Shown: piece after piece, positions 1 through 9,338 of the stretch | How the letters are laid out: each line of letters starts with the position of its first letter | Numbering within the stretch: position 1 is the first letter of the stretch | Origin: Psychroserpens sp041224425 | GTDB taxonomy: Bacteria > Bacteroidota > Bacteroidia > Flavobacteriales > Flavobacteriaceae | Assembly (NCBI RefSeq): GCF_041224425.1 | Contig: NZ_JBGFGL010000077.1 | Coordinates: forward strand, 372,001-436,000 | Length of the DNA: 64,000 nt | Reading direction: 5' to 3' | The notes under the pieces: model-generated | Seen by the model: the letters and a program-made list of their open reading frames with translations, nothing else | Database searches by the model: none | What the model was told of the DNA's origin: nothing | Made by a program: the position numbers and the translations under genes

Positions 1-640
1 AAAATTTGAATTGTGCGCCTAATGCACCTTCTTTAATAACTCTGCTTAATGGTACTGCTGTCCCTTTTTTAACCTGATACCATTCGTTTCCCCGTTTAAG
101 GTTTCGTAACACATTCATTGGCTTTTCGTTTGTCCAATCGGAAAGGACTACGACTAAATCCTTATCATAGTCCAAGGTCTTTTCTTTAGGATGAATGACT
201 ATTGAGCCATAAACTCCTTTTTGCTCTTGCAACATCGTGTGGGAATGATACCAATATGTGCCAGATTGGTTTATAGGTATTCTATATTGAAATGTAGTAT
301 TTGCTTTTATAGGTGGCGTAGTTAAATAAGGTACACCATCATAAAAATTAGGAAGTATTAAACCGTGCCAATGTACAGAGGTTTCTTCATCCATTTTATT
401 GGTTACATTAATAATAGCGAGGTCACCTTCTTTGAATTCTAATGTAGGTCCTGGAATTCCATCATTAATGGTCATTCCGTTTGCGGTGACACCTCCAAGC
501 GTCATTTCATTTTTTTCTATGGTAAGGTTATATTCTCTAATTGGGCGTCCTTCTTCTTTTCTGTCTTCACCATTTGTTCCAACTTGGGCGAATGCCATTG
601 AAGTTAAGAATAAGAGAAGTATTGTGTTAAATGTTTTCAT
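1..640 (-). CDS. CopA-like multicopper oxidase, N-terminal part (runs off the window)
   Basis: The first 213 residues are visible; the rest lies beyond position 1. The start at 640 gives a signal peptide ending AFAQ, so the protein is exported. Copper-ligand motifs of the first cupredoxin domain are present: HWHG at residues 90-93 and HSH at 132-134. Multicopper oxidases of this family oxidise Cu(I) to less toxic Cu(II) in the periplasm. The gene follows a TolC-family channel by 3 bp, and that follows a CusA-type pump, so the three form a copper/silver unit. The C-terminal HCH copper centre cannot be checked. Laccase-like alternatives are possible, but the neighbours favour copper resistance. 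Confidence 0.88.
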   Translation of the reverse strand, partial: MKTFNTILLLFLTSMAFAQVGTNGEDRKEEGRPIREYNLTIEKNEMTLGGVTANGMTINDGIPGPTLEFKEGDLAIINVTNKMDEETSVHWHGLILPNFYDGVPYLTTPPIKANTTFQYRIPINQSGTYWYHSHTMLQEQKGVYGSIVIHPKEKTLDYDKDLVVVLSDWTNEKPMNVLRNLKRGNEWYQVKKGTAVPLSRVIKEGALGAQFKF

Positions 641-643
641 TGT

Positions 644-1879
644 TTACTTAATTAAATAATTAATGATTGTACTTTGCACATAGTAAGTCTTCACAGATTC
701 TATCTGGTTCATTTGAAACTTTAATTGCAACTCTTGAATATCCAAAACATCATTAAAATCAATGGTTCCTGTTTCGTAACTTTTGATTAAAATGTCTTCT
801 GCATCTTTAGCCTGTTTTAGGTTTTTGGCTTGGGTAGCATAACTTATTCTTGCAGAAATGCGTTCGTTAATCGCCTTGTCTAAAAGCGTTTCCAATGCAT
901 TTAAACGTTCCTGTTTTTGAGCAGTAATTTCCTGCTGTTGCAAATCATTTTGTTTGGTTTGGGATTTATATTTCTTATTGAAAATTGGGATAGATACCGA
1001 AACCATTGGCATTACAATATCCTTTCCGTTATCGCTGAAATCCATATTTGGTCTTTCAGCAACATTGATATAATCTAATCCAAAACCAATCATTGGACTG
1101 CTTTCTTTTTGATTCAATAATTCTGATTGCTCTATGGATTGATAGAGTTTATCAAATTTTAGTAATTCAGGATGTAATACTAATTTTTCAAAAGTAATAT
1201 CAAAGTCTTCAGAAGGTATCATTAAACTATCTACCACATTCACGGTAACATCATTACCTCTATTCAATAGATTATTGAAGTTAGTTTGTTCTGCTAAAAA
1301 TTGTTGTTGCAACACATCTTTGAGTTGTTGCATTTCGTTTTGACGCATTTGTAAACGCAATACATCAACCGCTGATGCTTTACCAACCTCAACAGAAGTC
1401 AAAGCCATTGTTTCATAAGTTTCTAACAGATTGATATTCTCTGTTAATACCTTTTGTTTTGCTTTATTAGCATATAGTCTATAATAAGATTGTGAAACTG
1501 AAGACATTAGTTTTCGCTTCGCAATTACAATATCTTCATACTTAACATCTGCTAACGAACTAACGTAATTTTCTCTTGCCGAAATATTACCAAACCACGG
1601 TAACATTTGTTTTGCAGACACCTTAAAGCGTTGAGCACCTGTTCGAGTTTCTGGTTCACTTACAAAATAACCAACTCCAAATTCTGTATTAGGAACCGTA
1701 TTTACTTCATTTACTTTTTCTGAAACCCTTTTGTATTGCAATTCAAATTTTTGAATTTCAGGATTGTTATCTAATGCTTCATTAATGAGCACATCTAATT
1801 GTTGCGCATTTCCTTTGAGAACAAAGATTAAAAAACAAAGAAAAATGACTGACTTTATGTGTGATTTTATATGTTTCAT
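644..1879 (-). CDS. TolC-family outer membrane channel of a Cus/Czc-type efflux system
   Basis: A 411-residue protein with an N-terminal signal peptide (cleavage around GNAQQ) and the long amphipathic helices of outer-membrane efflux proteins. It should form the trimeric outer-membrane duct that takes metal from the adjacent RND pump. Its ATG overlaps the stop of the cusA-like gene by one base (TAATG), indicating translational coupling. No separate periplasmic adaptor lies in this three-gene unit, so the adaptor may be the CzcB-like protein at 9755-10960 or may lie beyond position 1. The metal cannot be read from this protein itself. Confidence 0.9.
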   Translation of the reverse strand: MKHIKSHIKSVIFLCFLIFVLKGNAQQLDVLINEALDNNPEIQKFELQYKRVSEKVNEVNTVPNTEFGVGYFVSEPETRTGAQRFKVSAKQMLPWFGNISARENYVSSLADVKYEDIVIAKRKLMSSVSQSYYRLYANKAKQKVLTENINLLETYETMALTSVEVGKASAVDVLRLQMRQNEMQQLKDVLQQQFLAEQTNFNNLLNRGNDVTVNVVDSLMIPSEDFDITFEKLVLHPELLKFDKLYQSIEQSELLNQKESSPMIGFGLDYINVAERPNMDFSDNGKDIVMPMVSVSIPIFNKKYKSQTKQNDLQQQEITAQKQERLNALETLLDKAINERISARISYATQAKNLKQAKDAEDILIKSYETGTIDFNDVLDIQELQLKFQMNQIESVKTYYVQSTIINYLIK

Positions 1880-4800
1880 TATACTGTTCTTTTAAGTTTA
1901 ACTTCTGCTTTCCAACTATATAAAACAGGGACTACAAATAGTGTTATTAAAGCGATTAACATTCCACCAAAACTTGGTATTGCCATAGGTATCATAATAT
2001 CACTACCTCTTCCTGTAGATGTTAATACTGGTAATAATGCCAATATGGTAGTAGCAGTTGTCATTAAACAAGGTCTAATACGTTTTTCTCCTGCTTCTAC
2101 TACTGATGCTCTGATTTCTTTTTTATTTTCTGGTGTATTTCTATCAAATGTTTGTGTTAAATAAGTTGCCATTACAACTCCATCATCGGTTGCGATACCA
2201 AATAGTGCAATAAACCCAACCCAAACCGCTACACTTAAATTAATGGGGTGCATTTGAAATAAATCGCGCAGATTTTCACCAAAGACATTGAAGTTTAAGA
2301 ACCAATCTTGACCATAGAGCCATATCATTACAAAACCACCAGCAAAAGCAACTGCAATACCTGTGAATACCATTAGTGATGTCCCTACTGAACGAAATTG
2401 GAAATACAGAATTAAGAAAATGATTGCCAACGCTAAAGGCACAACAACCGACAAGGTTTTTTCTGCTCTTAATTGGTTTTCATACGTTCCCGTAAATTGG
2501 TAGTTGATACCTTTTGGGACTACCAATTCGCCACTATCTATCTTTTCTTGAATTAAGGTTTGTGCATTTTCTACCACATTGACTTCTGCAAAACCATCCA
2601 TTTTATCAAATAACACATAGCCAACTAAAAAAGTGTCTTCACTTTTAATTACTTGTGGACCTTGTTCATATTTTATAGTCGCTAATTCACTTAAAGGAAT
2701 AGGGCTTCCTTTTTCAACAGGCACATAGATTTGTTTTAAATCGGTTGGATTTGCTCTTAATTCTCTTGGGTAACGAACTCTAACACCATAACGCTCACGA
2801 CCTTCTACTGTCTGTGTTAATACCATACCACCAACAGCCACTTTCAAAACATTTTGAACTTCCTCAATGGTTACGCCATAACGAGCAATTTTCTCTCTAT
2901 CAATATCAATTAACAAATAGGGTTTACCTACAATACGGTCTGCAAAAACAGCTTCATCTTTTACACCTTCAGCTTGTTTTAAAATATCTTCTAATCGCAT
3001 TCCAAACGCTTCAATTTCTTTTAAATCTTGTCCTTTTATTTTTATTCCCATTGGTGCACGCATTCCTGTTTGTAGCATTATCAATCGGGTTTCAATAGGT
3101 TGTAATTTTGGTGCTGATGTGACACCTGGTAATTTGGTGACTTTTACAATTTCGTTCCAAATATCGTCTGGTGATTGTATTTCTGGTCGCCAGTTTCTGT
3201 AAAACTCGCCATCATCGTCTGGGATTAGTTGTTCTTTTGCATTTAGAGATTGCCACGCTTCACGGTGTTCCGCTCGCAATGACATACCATTTTTTAATAT
3301 GTATTCACCGTCTTCATTGACTTTGAAACGCTGACGTTCTCCTTTATCATTCAGCATATATTCTGGTTTGTATTGAATGATGTTTTCATACATTGATAAT
3401 GGTGCAGGATCTAAAGCAGATTCAGTTCTTCCTGCTTTACCAACAACAGTTTTTATCTCTGGAATACTTGCTACTGCCATATCCAATTGTTGCAAAACGC
3501 GCTTATTTTCTTCTACACCCGAATGTGGCATTGAGGTAGGCATTAACAGAAAAGAACCCTCATTTAATGATGGCATAAACTCTTTACCTGTATTTTTCAT
3601 TATGAAAAATCCTGCAATGACAATTGCTGTAGGTATGGAAAGAAATAATAATTTATTGTCTAAACACCATCTTAAAATACGTGTGTAGTATTTAATGAAT
3701 AATCCAAATACACCTAACAAACCAAAACAAATAATAGCTACAAAAATGAGGTTTAAGAAGATGCTTTTATTTACGCCTAACGGTCGCCAATATTCTGCTA
3801 ATAAGAATACAATTGCTGAAGCCGAAATGATGATGTTGGCAAAGTTTGCCTGTTTATCTGAAATCTTGTTTTGAAGATTCAATAAAGCTGTCACACCAAA
3901 AGCTATGAGTATTATTCCTAACCAATACCCGAAGTAAATAGCAGTTATTCCTAATACTATTAAAACACCGTTTAAAGCATATTTAAAATGTTTTTGAATG
4001 CTCTTTTTTCGGAATAAAAAGGCCGCAAACGGTGGTATTAGAAATAAGGCTACAATTATCGAAGCTGTTAATGCAAAGGTTTTTGTGAATGCTAATGGTC
4101 TAAATAATTTTCCTTCAGCACCAATCATTGTAAATACAGGAATAAAACTGATAATGGTTGTCATTACTGCGGTTACGATTGCTCCTGAAACTTCTGCTGT
4201 TGCGTTGTAAACGACTGTGTTTATTGGTAATTTGTTTTCGTTTTCGTCTAAATGCCTTATAATGTTTTCTGAAAGTATGACACCAACATCTACCATTGTA
4301 CCAATTGCAATTGCGATTCCAGATAAAGCAACAATATTGGCATCGACACCAAAGAGCTTCATTGCTATAAATACCATTAACACCGCAACAGGTAATAGCC
4401 CTGAAATCAATACGGAAGCACGAAGATTAAATACCATTATGATAATGACCAAAATGGTAATGAGTATTTCTAAAGTTAAGGCTTCATTGAGTGTACCCAA
4501 TGTTTCTTGAATCAATTCTGTACGGTCGTAAAATGGTACTATAGTTACTTGTGATGTTCTACCATCTGCCAACGTTTTTGTAGGTAGTCCTGCGCTTAAT
4601 TCGTTTATTTTGGCTTTTACATTATTAATCACTTCCATTGGGTTAGCGCCATAACGTGCTACTACAACACCACCAACCACTTCTGCACCTTCTTTGTCTA
4701 AAATTCCACGTCTTGTTGCAGGACCTAAAGACACTTTTGCCACATCTTTAATTTTGATAGCTGTGTAATCTTCTGAAGTTACAACTGCATTTTCGATGTC

Positions 4801-5577
4801 TGCTATGGATTTCACATAACCCAAACCACGTACCAGATATTCGGCTTGATTGATTTCTAAAGTCTGTGCTCCAATATCTCGGTTACTTTCTTTAACTGCT
4901 TTTACAATATGGTGCAAGCCAATATTATATTGACGCATTAACTCTGGGTTTACATCAACTTGATATTCTTGCACGTAACCACCAATAGATGCAACTTCAG
5001 ATACACCACTTGCAGATGACAATGCATATTTTACATAGTAATCTTGAATACTACGTAATTCGTGCAAATCCCAACCACCCGTTACATTTCCATTTTCATC
5101 ACGACCTTCGAGTGTGTACCAAAATATTTGACCTAATCCTGTAGCATCTGGTCCCAACGCAGGATTAACACCCTCTGGTAATAAACCACTTGGTAAGGAA
5201 TTAAGTTTTTCGAGAATACGACTTCTACTCCAGTAAAATTCTATGTCTTCTTCAAAAATGATATAGATACTTGAAAAACCGAACATAGAGGAACTACGAA
5301 TGGTTTTTACTCCAGGAATACCCAATAATGATGTGGTTAATGGATAGGTAATTTGGTCTTCTATATCTTGTGGTGAACGACCATCCCATTTTGTGAATAC
5401 AATTTGTTGGTTTTCACCTATATCTGGTATGGCATCTACAGCTACAGGATTACTTGGTAAAAAACCTGTATCCCAATTAAATGGAGCATTAACAGTTCCC
5501 CAACCTATAAAAAGGACGAGTAGCAGAACTGCTACGAGTTTGTTTTCTATTAAAAATTTGATGCTTTTATTGAGCAT
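1879..5577 (-). CDS. cusA: CusA-type heavy-metal RND efflux pump (probable Cu/Ag)
   Basis: A 1232-residue inner-membrane RND transporter driven by proton import. The proton-relay segment in TM4 reads GTMVDVGVILSEN, with the Asp/Glu spacing of CusA rather than the DFGxxxD pattern of CzcA-type divalent pumps; I therefore infer monovalent copper/silver. It is about 180 residues longer than E. coli CusA. Much of the excess is an additional hydrophobic block around residues 540-640 and an insert in the first half of the second periplasmic loop. The channel gene follows with a one-base overlap. A 109-bp upstream gap with two inverted repeats separates it from the HYC_CC_PP gene, so it may have its own promoter. 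Confidence 0.93.
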   Translation of the reverse strand: MLNKSIKFLIENKLVAVLLLVLFIGWGTVNAPFNWDTGFLPSNPVAVDAIPDIGENQQIVFTKWDGRSPQDIEDQITYPLTTSLLGIPGVKTIRSSSMFGFSSIYIIFEEDIEFYWSRSRILEKLNSLPSGLLPEGVNPALGPDATGLGQIFWYTLEGRDENGNVTGGWDLHELRSIQDYYVKYALSSASGVSEVASIGGYVQEYQVDVNPELMRQYNIGLHHIVKAVKESNRDIGAQTLEINQAEYLVRGLGYVKSIADIENAVVTSEDYTAIKIKDVAKVSLGPATRRGILDKEGAEVVGGVVVARYGANPMEVINNVKAKINELSAGLPTKTLADGRTSQVTIVPFYDRTELIQETLGTLNEALTLEILITILVIIIMVFNLRASVLISGLLPVAVLMVFIAMKLFGVDANIVALSGIAIAIGTMVDVGVILSENIIRHLDENENKLPINTVVYNATAEVSGAIVTAVMTTIISFIPVFTMIGAEGKLFRPLAFTKTFALTASIIVALFLIPPFAAFLFRKKSIQKHFKYALNGVLIVLGITAIYFGYWLGIILIAFGVTALLNLQNKISDKQANFANIIISASAIVFLLAEYWRPLGVNKSIFLNLIFVAIICFGLLGVFGLFIKYYTRILRWCLDNKLLFLSIPTAIVIAGFFIMKNTGKEFMPSLNEGSFLLMPTSMPHSGVEENKRVLQQLDMAVASIPEIKTVVGKAGRTESALDPAPLSMYENIIQYKPEYMLNDKGERQRFKVNEDGEYILKNGMSLRAEHREAWQSLNAKEQLIPDDDGEFYRNWRPEIQSPDDIWNEIVKVTKLPGVTSAPKLQPIETRLIMLQTGMRAPMGIKIKGQDLKEIEAFGMRLEDILKQAEGVKDEAVFADRIVGKPYLLIDIDREKIARYGVTIEEVQNVLKVAVGGMVLTQTVEGRERYGVRVRYPRELRANPTDLKQIYVPVEKGSPIPLSELATIKYEQGPQVIKSEDTFLVGYVLFDKMDGFAEVNVVENAQTLIQEKIDSGELVVPKGINYQFTGTYENQLRAEKTLSVVVPLALAIIFLILYFQFRSVGTSLMVFTGIAVAFAGGFVMIWLYGQDWFLNFNVFGENLRDLFQMHPINLSVAVWVGFIALFGIATDDGVVMATYLTQTFDRNTPENKKEIRASVVEAGEKRIRPCLMTTATTILALLPVLTSTGRGSDIMIPMAIPSFGGMLIALITLFVVPVLYSWKAEVKLKRTV

Positions 5578-5606
5578 TGGCTTTGATTATTAAACAGTTA
5601 GACATT

Positions 5607-5623
5607 GGTGTTACGACAACACC
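5607..5623. promoter_or_regulatory. Perfect inverted repeat upstream of cusA
   Basis: GGTGTT-acgac-AACACC is a perfect 6-bp inverted repeat, 30-46 bp upstream of the cusA-like start. A weaker pair (ATCCT ... AGGAT) follows at about 5639-5665. The site could be an operator for the copper unit or an RNA hairpin. No T-run follows on the minus strand, so a terminator is less likely. No TAnnTTTG element was found on the minus strand here. Confidence 0.35.
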
Positions 5624-5686
5624 GAATACAGCGAATTATCCTTACGACATTGCAGTCATAGGATAACACAGTCTATTGTTTAAAAA

Positions 5687-6100
5687 TCAAATTAAATAGG
5701 TCTCGTCAATCTTGTAGATACGCCTTATGACGAGTGGCGGTTTGTATTCTTCGTAAGCCGTTACGTTTTTTTCTAAACCTTCAAAAAGGTTGATGTAAGT
5801 ATATACAAAGGATGCAATGAATACTTGTTGCTCAAAAGAAATTTTATCAATGGTAAGTTGTAACTCATCTTGACCTTCAATTGATAATTGCTTATTATCA
5901 CAACAATTTTTCTTGGTGATTGAACAGCTTTCTGTTGAAGGGTTGCCCATTTCCATTCCGCAACCTTTTACATTTTTTAGAAATGCTGTTTCAACCAAAG
6001 TACCGCCACAATAATGCATATTGACCGTAAATGACAATGTAGAGAATAACACTACAAAAGCCATTGCGAAAGCCATTATTTTATGCAATACTTTTTTCAT
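5687..6100 (-). CDS. HYC_CC_PP family small exported protein
   Basis: A 137-residue protein starting at MKKVLHKIM; an upstream in-frame ATG at 6130 would spoil the signal peptide. After a signal peptide it shows HYCGG, then a CC pair (KNCCDN) and a PP pair (YKPPLV) near the end. These are the marks of the family NCBI names HYC_CC_PP. The family is found in Bacteroidota, often next to metal transporters, but has no proven biochemical role. The paired cysteines and His suggest periplasmic metal binding, which is inference. It lies between the P1B ATPase and the CusA-type pump, in the same direction as both. Confidence 0.8.
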   Translation of the reverse strand: MKKVLHKIMAFAMAFVVLFSTLSFTVNMHYCGGTLVETAFLKNVKGCGMEMGNPSTESCSITKKNCCDNKQLSIEGQDELQLTIDKISFEQQVFIASFVYTYINLFEGLEKNVTAYEEYKPPLVIRRIYKIDETYLI

Positions 6101-6160
6101 TGTAATTGCAAAGTTACGAAATTTTAACAAATACTTATTTAATTAACAGAAGTTTAATGC

Positions 6161-8113
6161 TCAACTCCATTTCATTTTCTGTAACCTTACCGCATTTAGA
6201 ATTGCTAATAAAGCCACGCCTACGTCTGCAAATACAGCTTCCCACATTGTTGCCAAACCTCCTGCTCCCAAAATCAGTACAATTACTTTAATACCAAAAG
6301 CCAAAATGATATTCTGCCATACAATTTTTCGAGTGGAACTGCCTATTTTAATAGCTCTCACTACTTTTGAAGGTTGGTCGGTTTGAATGATAACATCGGC
6401 TGTTTCTATGGCTACATCGCTACCTAATCCGCCCATTGCTATACCTACATCACTTGCTGCTAAAACAGGTGCATCATTAATACCATCACCAATGAAGGCT
6501 ACTTTATTTTGTGGATTTTTCTTTAATGCTTCAACTTCATTTAATTTATCCTCTGGCAATAAACCTCCCTTGGCATTTTCTATTTTTAAATCCTTTGCCA
6601 CTTGTTGAGTTATGGAATCTTTATCTCCTGAAAGCATCATTATTTTTTTAATCCCTACCCTATGTAAACTTGATATGGTTTCTTTAGCATCCTCCTTTAA
6701 TTCATCTGCTATGACTACATAACCTGCAAATTGATTATCGATTGCAACTAATACTATCGATTCTACAATAGATTCCGTTTCAGTTGGAACATTGATACTA
6801 TTGGCAATCATTAAGGCTTTGTTACCTACTAATACAGTTTTACCGTTTACAATACCTTTTAATCCTTTACCTGCAACTTCAGAAACCTTATTTGCTTCAA
6901 AATTGTTGGTTTCTTTCTGGTATTCCATAATAGCTTTAGCAATGGGATGTGTGGACTGTTCTTCCATAGCCATTAAATACTTCATAAAATCAGATTCATC
7001 CCAACCAACAGTTTTTATTTCCTTGATTTTAAATACACCTTTGGTAACTGTCCCTGTTTTATCCATTACCAATATATTTATCTTGGTCATAGCGTCTAAA
7101 AATGAAGCACCTTTGAATAATATTCCATTTTTTGAAGCTGCTCCCAATCCACCGAAATATCCTAATGGAATTGAAATTACCAACGCACAGGGACAAGAAA
7201 TTACCAAGAAAATTAATGCTCTGTATAACCAATCTCTGAATACATAATCATCTACAAAAAAGTAAGGTATAAAAGTAACACCTATAGCTAAAAACACTAC
7301 AATTGGTGTGTAGATACGAGCAAACTGTCTAATAAATAATTCTGTTTTAGATTTGCGTTCTGTCGCATTTTGAACCAAGTCTAAAATTCTCGCAATAGAA
7401 CTATCTTCAAACTTATTGGTTACCTCAACTTCAATAACGCTTTCTAAATTAATACTACCTGCATAAACCTTGGCTTCCTTCTGAATAGAATCTGGTTTGC
7501 TTTCGCCTGTTAATGCTGCGGTATTTAGTGATGCTTTGTCGGATAGTAGAATACCATCTAAAGGAATTTTTTCACCTACACGAATTTGAATTTTCTCTCC
7601 TATGTTTACATCATCTGGCGAAACACTTTTATAGTCACCATCTCGAAAAACGTTAGCTTCTTTTGGACGAACATCCAATAATGCTTTTATATTTCCTTTT
7701 GCTCTATTAACTGCTGCGTTTTGAAATAATTCTCCTACTGCATAAAATAGCATTACTGCCACACCTTCAGGATATTCACCAATGATAAACGCACCAATGG
7801 TGGCAATAGACATTAAAAAGAACTCGGTAAAAACATCGCCTTTTATAAGACTTTTCCAACCTTCTTTAATTACAGGAAATCCAACTGGAATATATGCTAA
7901 AGTGTACCAAACTACTCGAATCCATCCTTGAAATTGAGGAATCGCATCAAAATAATCTACAGCGATACCTACCATTAACATAACAAAACTTATGATAGCA
8001 GGAATGTATGTTTTGAATGCACTTCCATTACCGTGATTATGACCATCATCGTGAGAATGTTGTGCTTCTGAATTTGGTTTTAAATCTTTTAAATTGATTT
8101 TCTTTTTTTTCAT
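6161..8113 (-). CDS. P1B-type heavy-metal translocating ATPase (Zn/Cd/Pb type)
   Basis: A 650-residue inner-membrane ATPase exporting divalent soft metals. With the start at 8113 it begins MKKKK, followed by a His-rich stretch (HSHDDGHNHG) instead of an HMA domain. Motifs: TGES at 202-205, the membrane CPC metal site at 307-309, the phosphorylated DKTGT at 351-355, an STHP motif, and GDGINDAP near the C-terminus. CPC plus the C-terminal helix pattern fits the ZntA/CadA group rather than copper CopA. A longer reading frame starts at 8188 but would overlap the GDCCVxC gene, so the shorter start is preferred; it leaves a 10-bp gap. Substrate assignment is by family only. Confidence 0.92.
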   Translation of the reverse strand: MKKKKINLKDLKPNSEAQHSHDDGHNHGNGSAFKTYIPAIISFVMLMVGIAVDYFDAIPQFQGWIRVVWYTLAYIPVGFPVIKEGWKSLIKGDVFTEFFLMSIATIGAFIIGEYPEGVAVMLFYAVGELFQNAAVNRAKGNIKALLDVRPKEANVFRDGDYKSVSPDDVNIGEKIQIRVGEKIPLDGILLSDKASLNTAALTGESKPDSIQKEAKVYAGSINLESVIEVEVTNKFEDSSIARILDLVQNATERKSKTELFIRQFARIYTPIVVFLAIGVTFIPYFFVDDYVFRDWLYRALIFLVISCPCALVISIPLGYFGGLGAASKNGILFKGASFLDAMTKINILVMDKTGTVTKGVFKIKEIKTVGWDESDFMKYLMAMEEQSTHPIAKAIMEYQKETNNFEANKVSEVAGKGLKGIVNGKTVLVGNKALMIANSINVPTETESIVESIVLVAIDNQFAGYVVIADELKEDAKETISSLHRVGIKKIMMLSGDKDSITQQVAKDLKIENAKGGLLPEDKLNEVEALKKNPQNKVAFIGDGINDAPVLAASDVGIAMGGLGSDVAIETADVIIQTDQPSKVVRAIKIGSSTRKIVWQNIILAFGIKVIVLILGAGGLATMWEAVFADVGVALLAILNAVRLQKMKWS

Positions 8114-8123
8114 CAAGTTAGTT

Positions 8124-8333
8124 TTAACAACAACTTTTGTTTTGTTGAATTGGTGGACAAGGAACTGTACCATAAGAACAATACACACAACAATCTCCTT
8201 TGTTTGGTTTTAAAACTGTTTTACATTTCTCACACTCGTAAAAGAATTGACAGGCATTTGTTGGCATATCTTCTTCCTTTTTATGACCACAGGTTGGGCA
8301 AGTGATTTCAGATTTTAATATAGTTTGCATCAA
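8124..8333 (-). CDS. GDCCVxC domain small cysteine-rich protein
   Basis: A 69-residue protein with four Cys pairs: CPTC near residue 12, CEKC near 36, the hallmark GDCCVYCSYG at about 46-55, then CPP and a terminal CC. NCBI describes the family as GDCCVxC domain-containing (seleno)proteins because some members carry selenocysteine; here all positions are Cys. Members typically lie beside mer-type transport genes, as here, 2 bp after merTP. The Cys pairs resemble zinc-ribbon or metal-chaperone sites, so a role in handing Hg, Zn or Cd to the neighbouring transporters is plausible but unproven. Confidence 0.82.
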   Translation of the reverse strand: MMQTILKSEITCPTCGHKKEEDMPTNACQFFYECEKCKTVLKPNKGDCCVYCSYGTVPCPPIQQNKSCC

Positions 8334-8335
8334 TT

Positions 8336-8923
8336 TTAATTTTTATCAGTTACTTTATAACCTGTAGAATTAATTGCTTTCTCAATTTCTAATTCATTAG
8401 TTTTAGTTTGGTCATACTCAATGATTGCGTTACCATTCTTGTATGATGTTTTTGAGTTCACAATTCCGTTAAGTTTATTTACTTCGTGGTTTACGTGAGC
8501 TTCACAACTGGGACAAGTCATTCCACTTATTTTATACTCTGTTGTTTTGATATTTGATTTATCAACGACAACAATTTGTTTCTCTGAATTTGGATAAAAC
8601 ATACTTGAGTAGTATGGAAATGCCAACATCACTATTGCGAATACTGTTACAACTCCTAAAAAGGTTTTTGACTGAATAAATTTTGGTTTTTTATCCGTTT
8701 CACATTCACAGTCGATTTCTTTTTCTGGTTTTAATTTTTGATACCAAGCAAAGAGAAGAACTAATATAGTTAGCCCTATTAAGTAAGGTCTAAATGGTTC
8801 TATCCAAGAAAAAGTTGAAGCTACACCACTTGTTCCTGCAATTAATGCCAAAACTGGTGTGATGCAACACAATGAAGCTGTGATTGCTGTTAGGATACTT
8901 GTAACCGCTAATTTATTTTTCAT
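8336..8923 (-). CDS. merTP: MerTP-type metal transporter with fused HMA domain
   Basis: A 195-residue fusion of a MerT-like inner-membrane transporter and a MerP-like heavy-metal-associated domain. The first TM helix carries the Cys pair SLCC (C19, C20). A cytoplasmic-loop Cys pair (DCEC, 72 and 74) and further helices follow, then an HMA domain with GMTCPSC (C137, C140). In mercury operons this protein moves Hg(II) inward toward MerA. No merA or merR is visible in the window, so the real substrate or partner may differ. Its start overlaps the DUF3703 stop by four bases (ATGA), so the two are coupled. Confidence 0.88.
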   Translation of the reverse strand: MKNKLAVTSILTAITASLCCITPVLALIAGTSGVASTFSWIEPFRPYLIGLTILVLLFAWYQKLKPEKEIDCECETDKKPKFIQSKTFLGVVTVFAIVMLAFPYYSSMFYPNSEKQIVVVDKSNIKTTEYKISGMTCPSCEAHVNHEVNKLNGIVNSKTSYKNGNAIIEYDQTKTNELEIEKAINSTGYKVTDKN

Positions 8924-9282
8924 TCTATATCTAATACTTTTTCAATGTCATTTGGAATAGGCATACGTTTTAATGGTGGTACGTTTGCGCCACCTGTATT
9001 ACCAAGAGGAACGTGATTTATAAATGATTTCCAGCCACCAACAAGCAATCTAATAATTTGACCGAATACTTCTTTAGTATCTTTTTGTCTAAATCCAAAC
9101 TTTAGCATTAGCCAATGTGAATAGGTATGCTCTATAGGATAAGATTGTCCTATTATATGACTACGTTCTAAATGATACCAAGCATTGCTAAAATGCTTAT
9201 TTTCTAAACAGAAACTGTATAGTTTTAATTCTTCGTTATACGCCTGTTTCAGATGTTTAGGTATTTTAGTATTAAACTTCAT
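8920..9282 (-). CDS. DUF3703 family protein
   Basis: A 120-residue soluble protein. The region around FSNAWYHLERSHI and the later VGGWKSFINHVPLGNTGG matches the DUF3703 family as I remember it; members often sit in mer and other metal operons and have no known activity. Conserved His and Glu (HLERSH) could bind metal, which is inference. The start at 9282 (MKFNTK) is preferred over an upstream ATG at 9324, which would overlap a repeated motif between this gene and the Fur-family gene. Coupled to merTP by an ATGA overlap. Confidence 0.75.
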   Translation of the reverse strand: MKFNTKIPKHLKQAYNEELKLYSFCLENKHFSNAWYHLERSHIIGQSYPIEHTYSHWLMLKFGFRQKDTKEVFGQIIRLLVGGWKSFINHVPLGNTGGANVPPLKRMPIPNDIEKVLDIE

Positions 9283-9319
9283 ATCCACTAATTTTGGATA
9301 AATGTACTTTAATAGTAAG

Positions 9320-9335
9320 TGCAATGGAAGTGCAA
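9320..9335. promoter_or_regulatory. Shared 16-bp motif between fur-like gene and DUF3703
   Basis: TGCAATGG-aag-TGCAA lies in the short gap after the Fur-family gene. The same motif with a different 3-bp centre occurs at 15733-15748, upstream of the first gene of the metal cluster. Read locally, it is also a direct repeat of AGTGCAAT at 11-bp spacing. It could be an operator for the Fur-family regulator controlling the DUF3703-merTP-ATPase section. The match is seen; the function is inferred. Confidence 0.4.
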
Positions 9336-9338
9336 TTA

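Noticed and set aside
6109..6116. TAACTTTG on the minus strand as promoter of the HYC_CC_PP gene
   Set aside because: It lies only 8 bp from the start and has no TTG at the expected distance; too weak to list.
8336..8923. Complete mercury resistance operon
   Set aside because: Only the transporter and accessory genes are seen; no mercuric reductase or MerR in the window.
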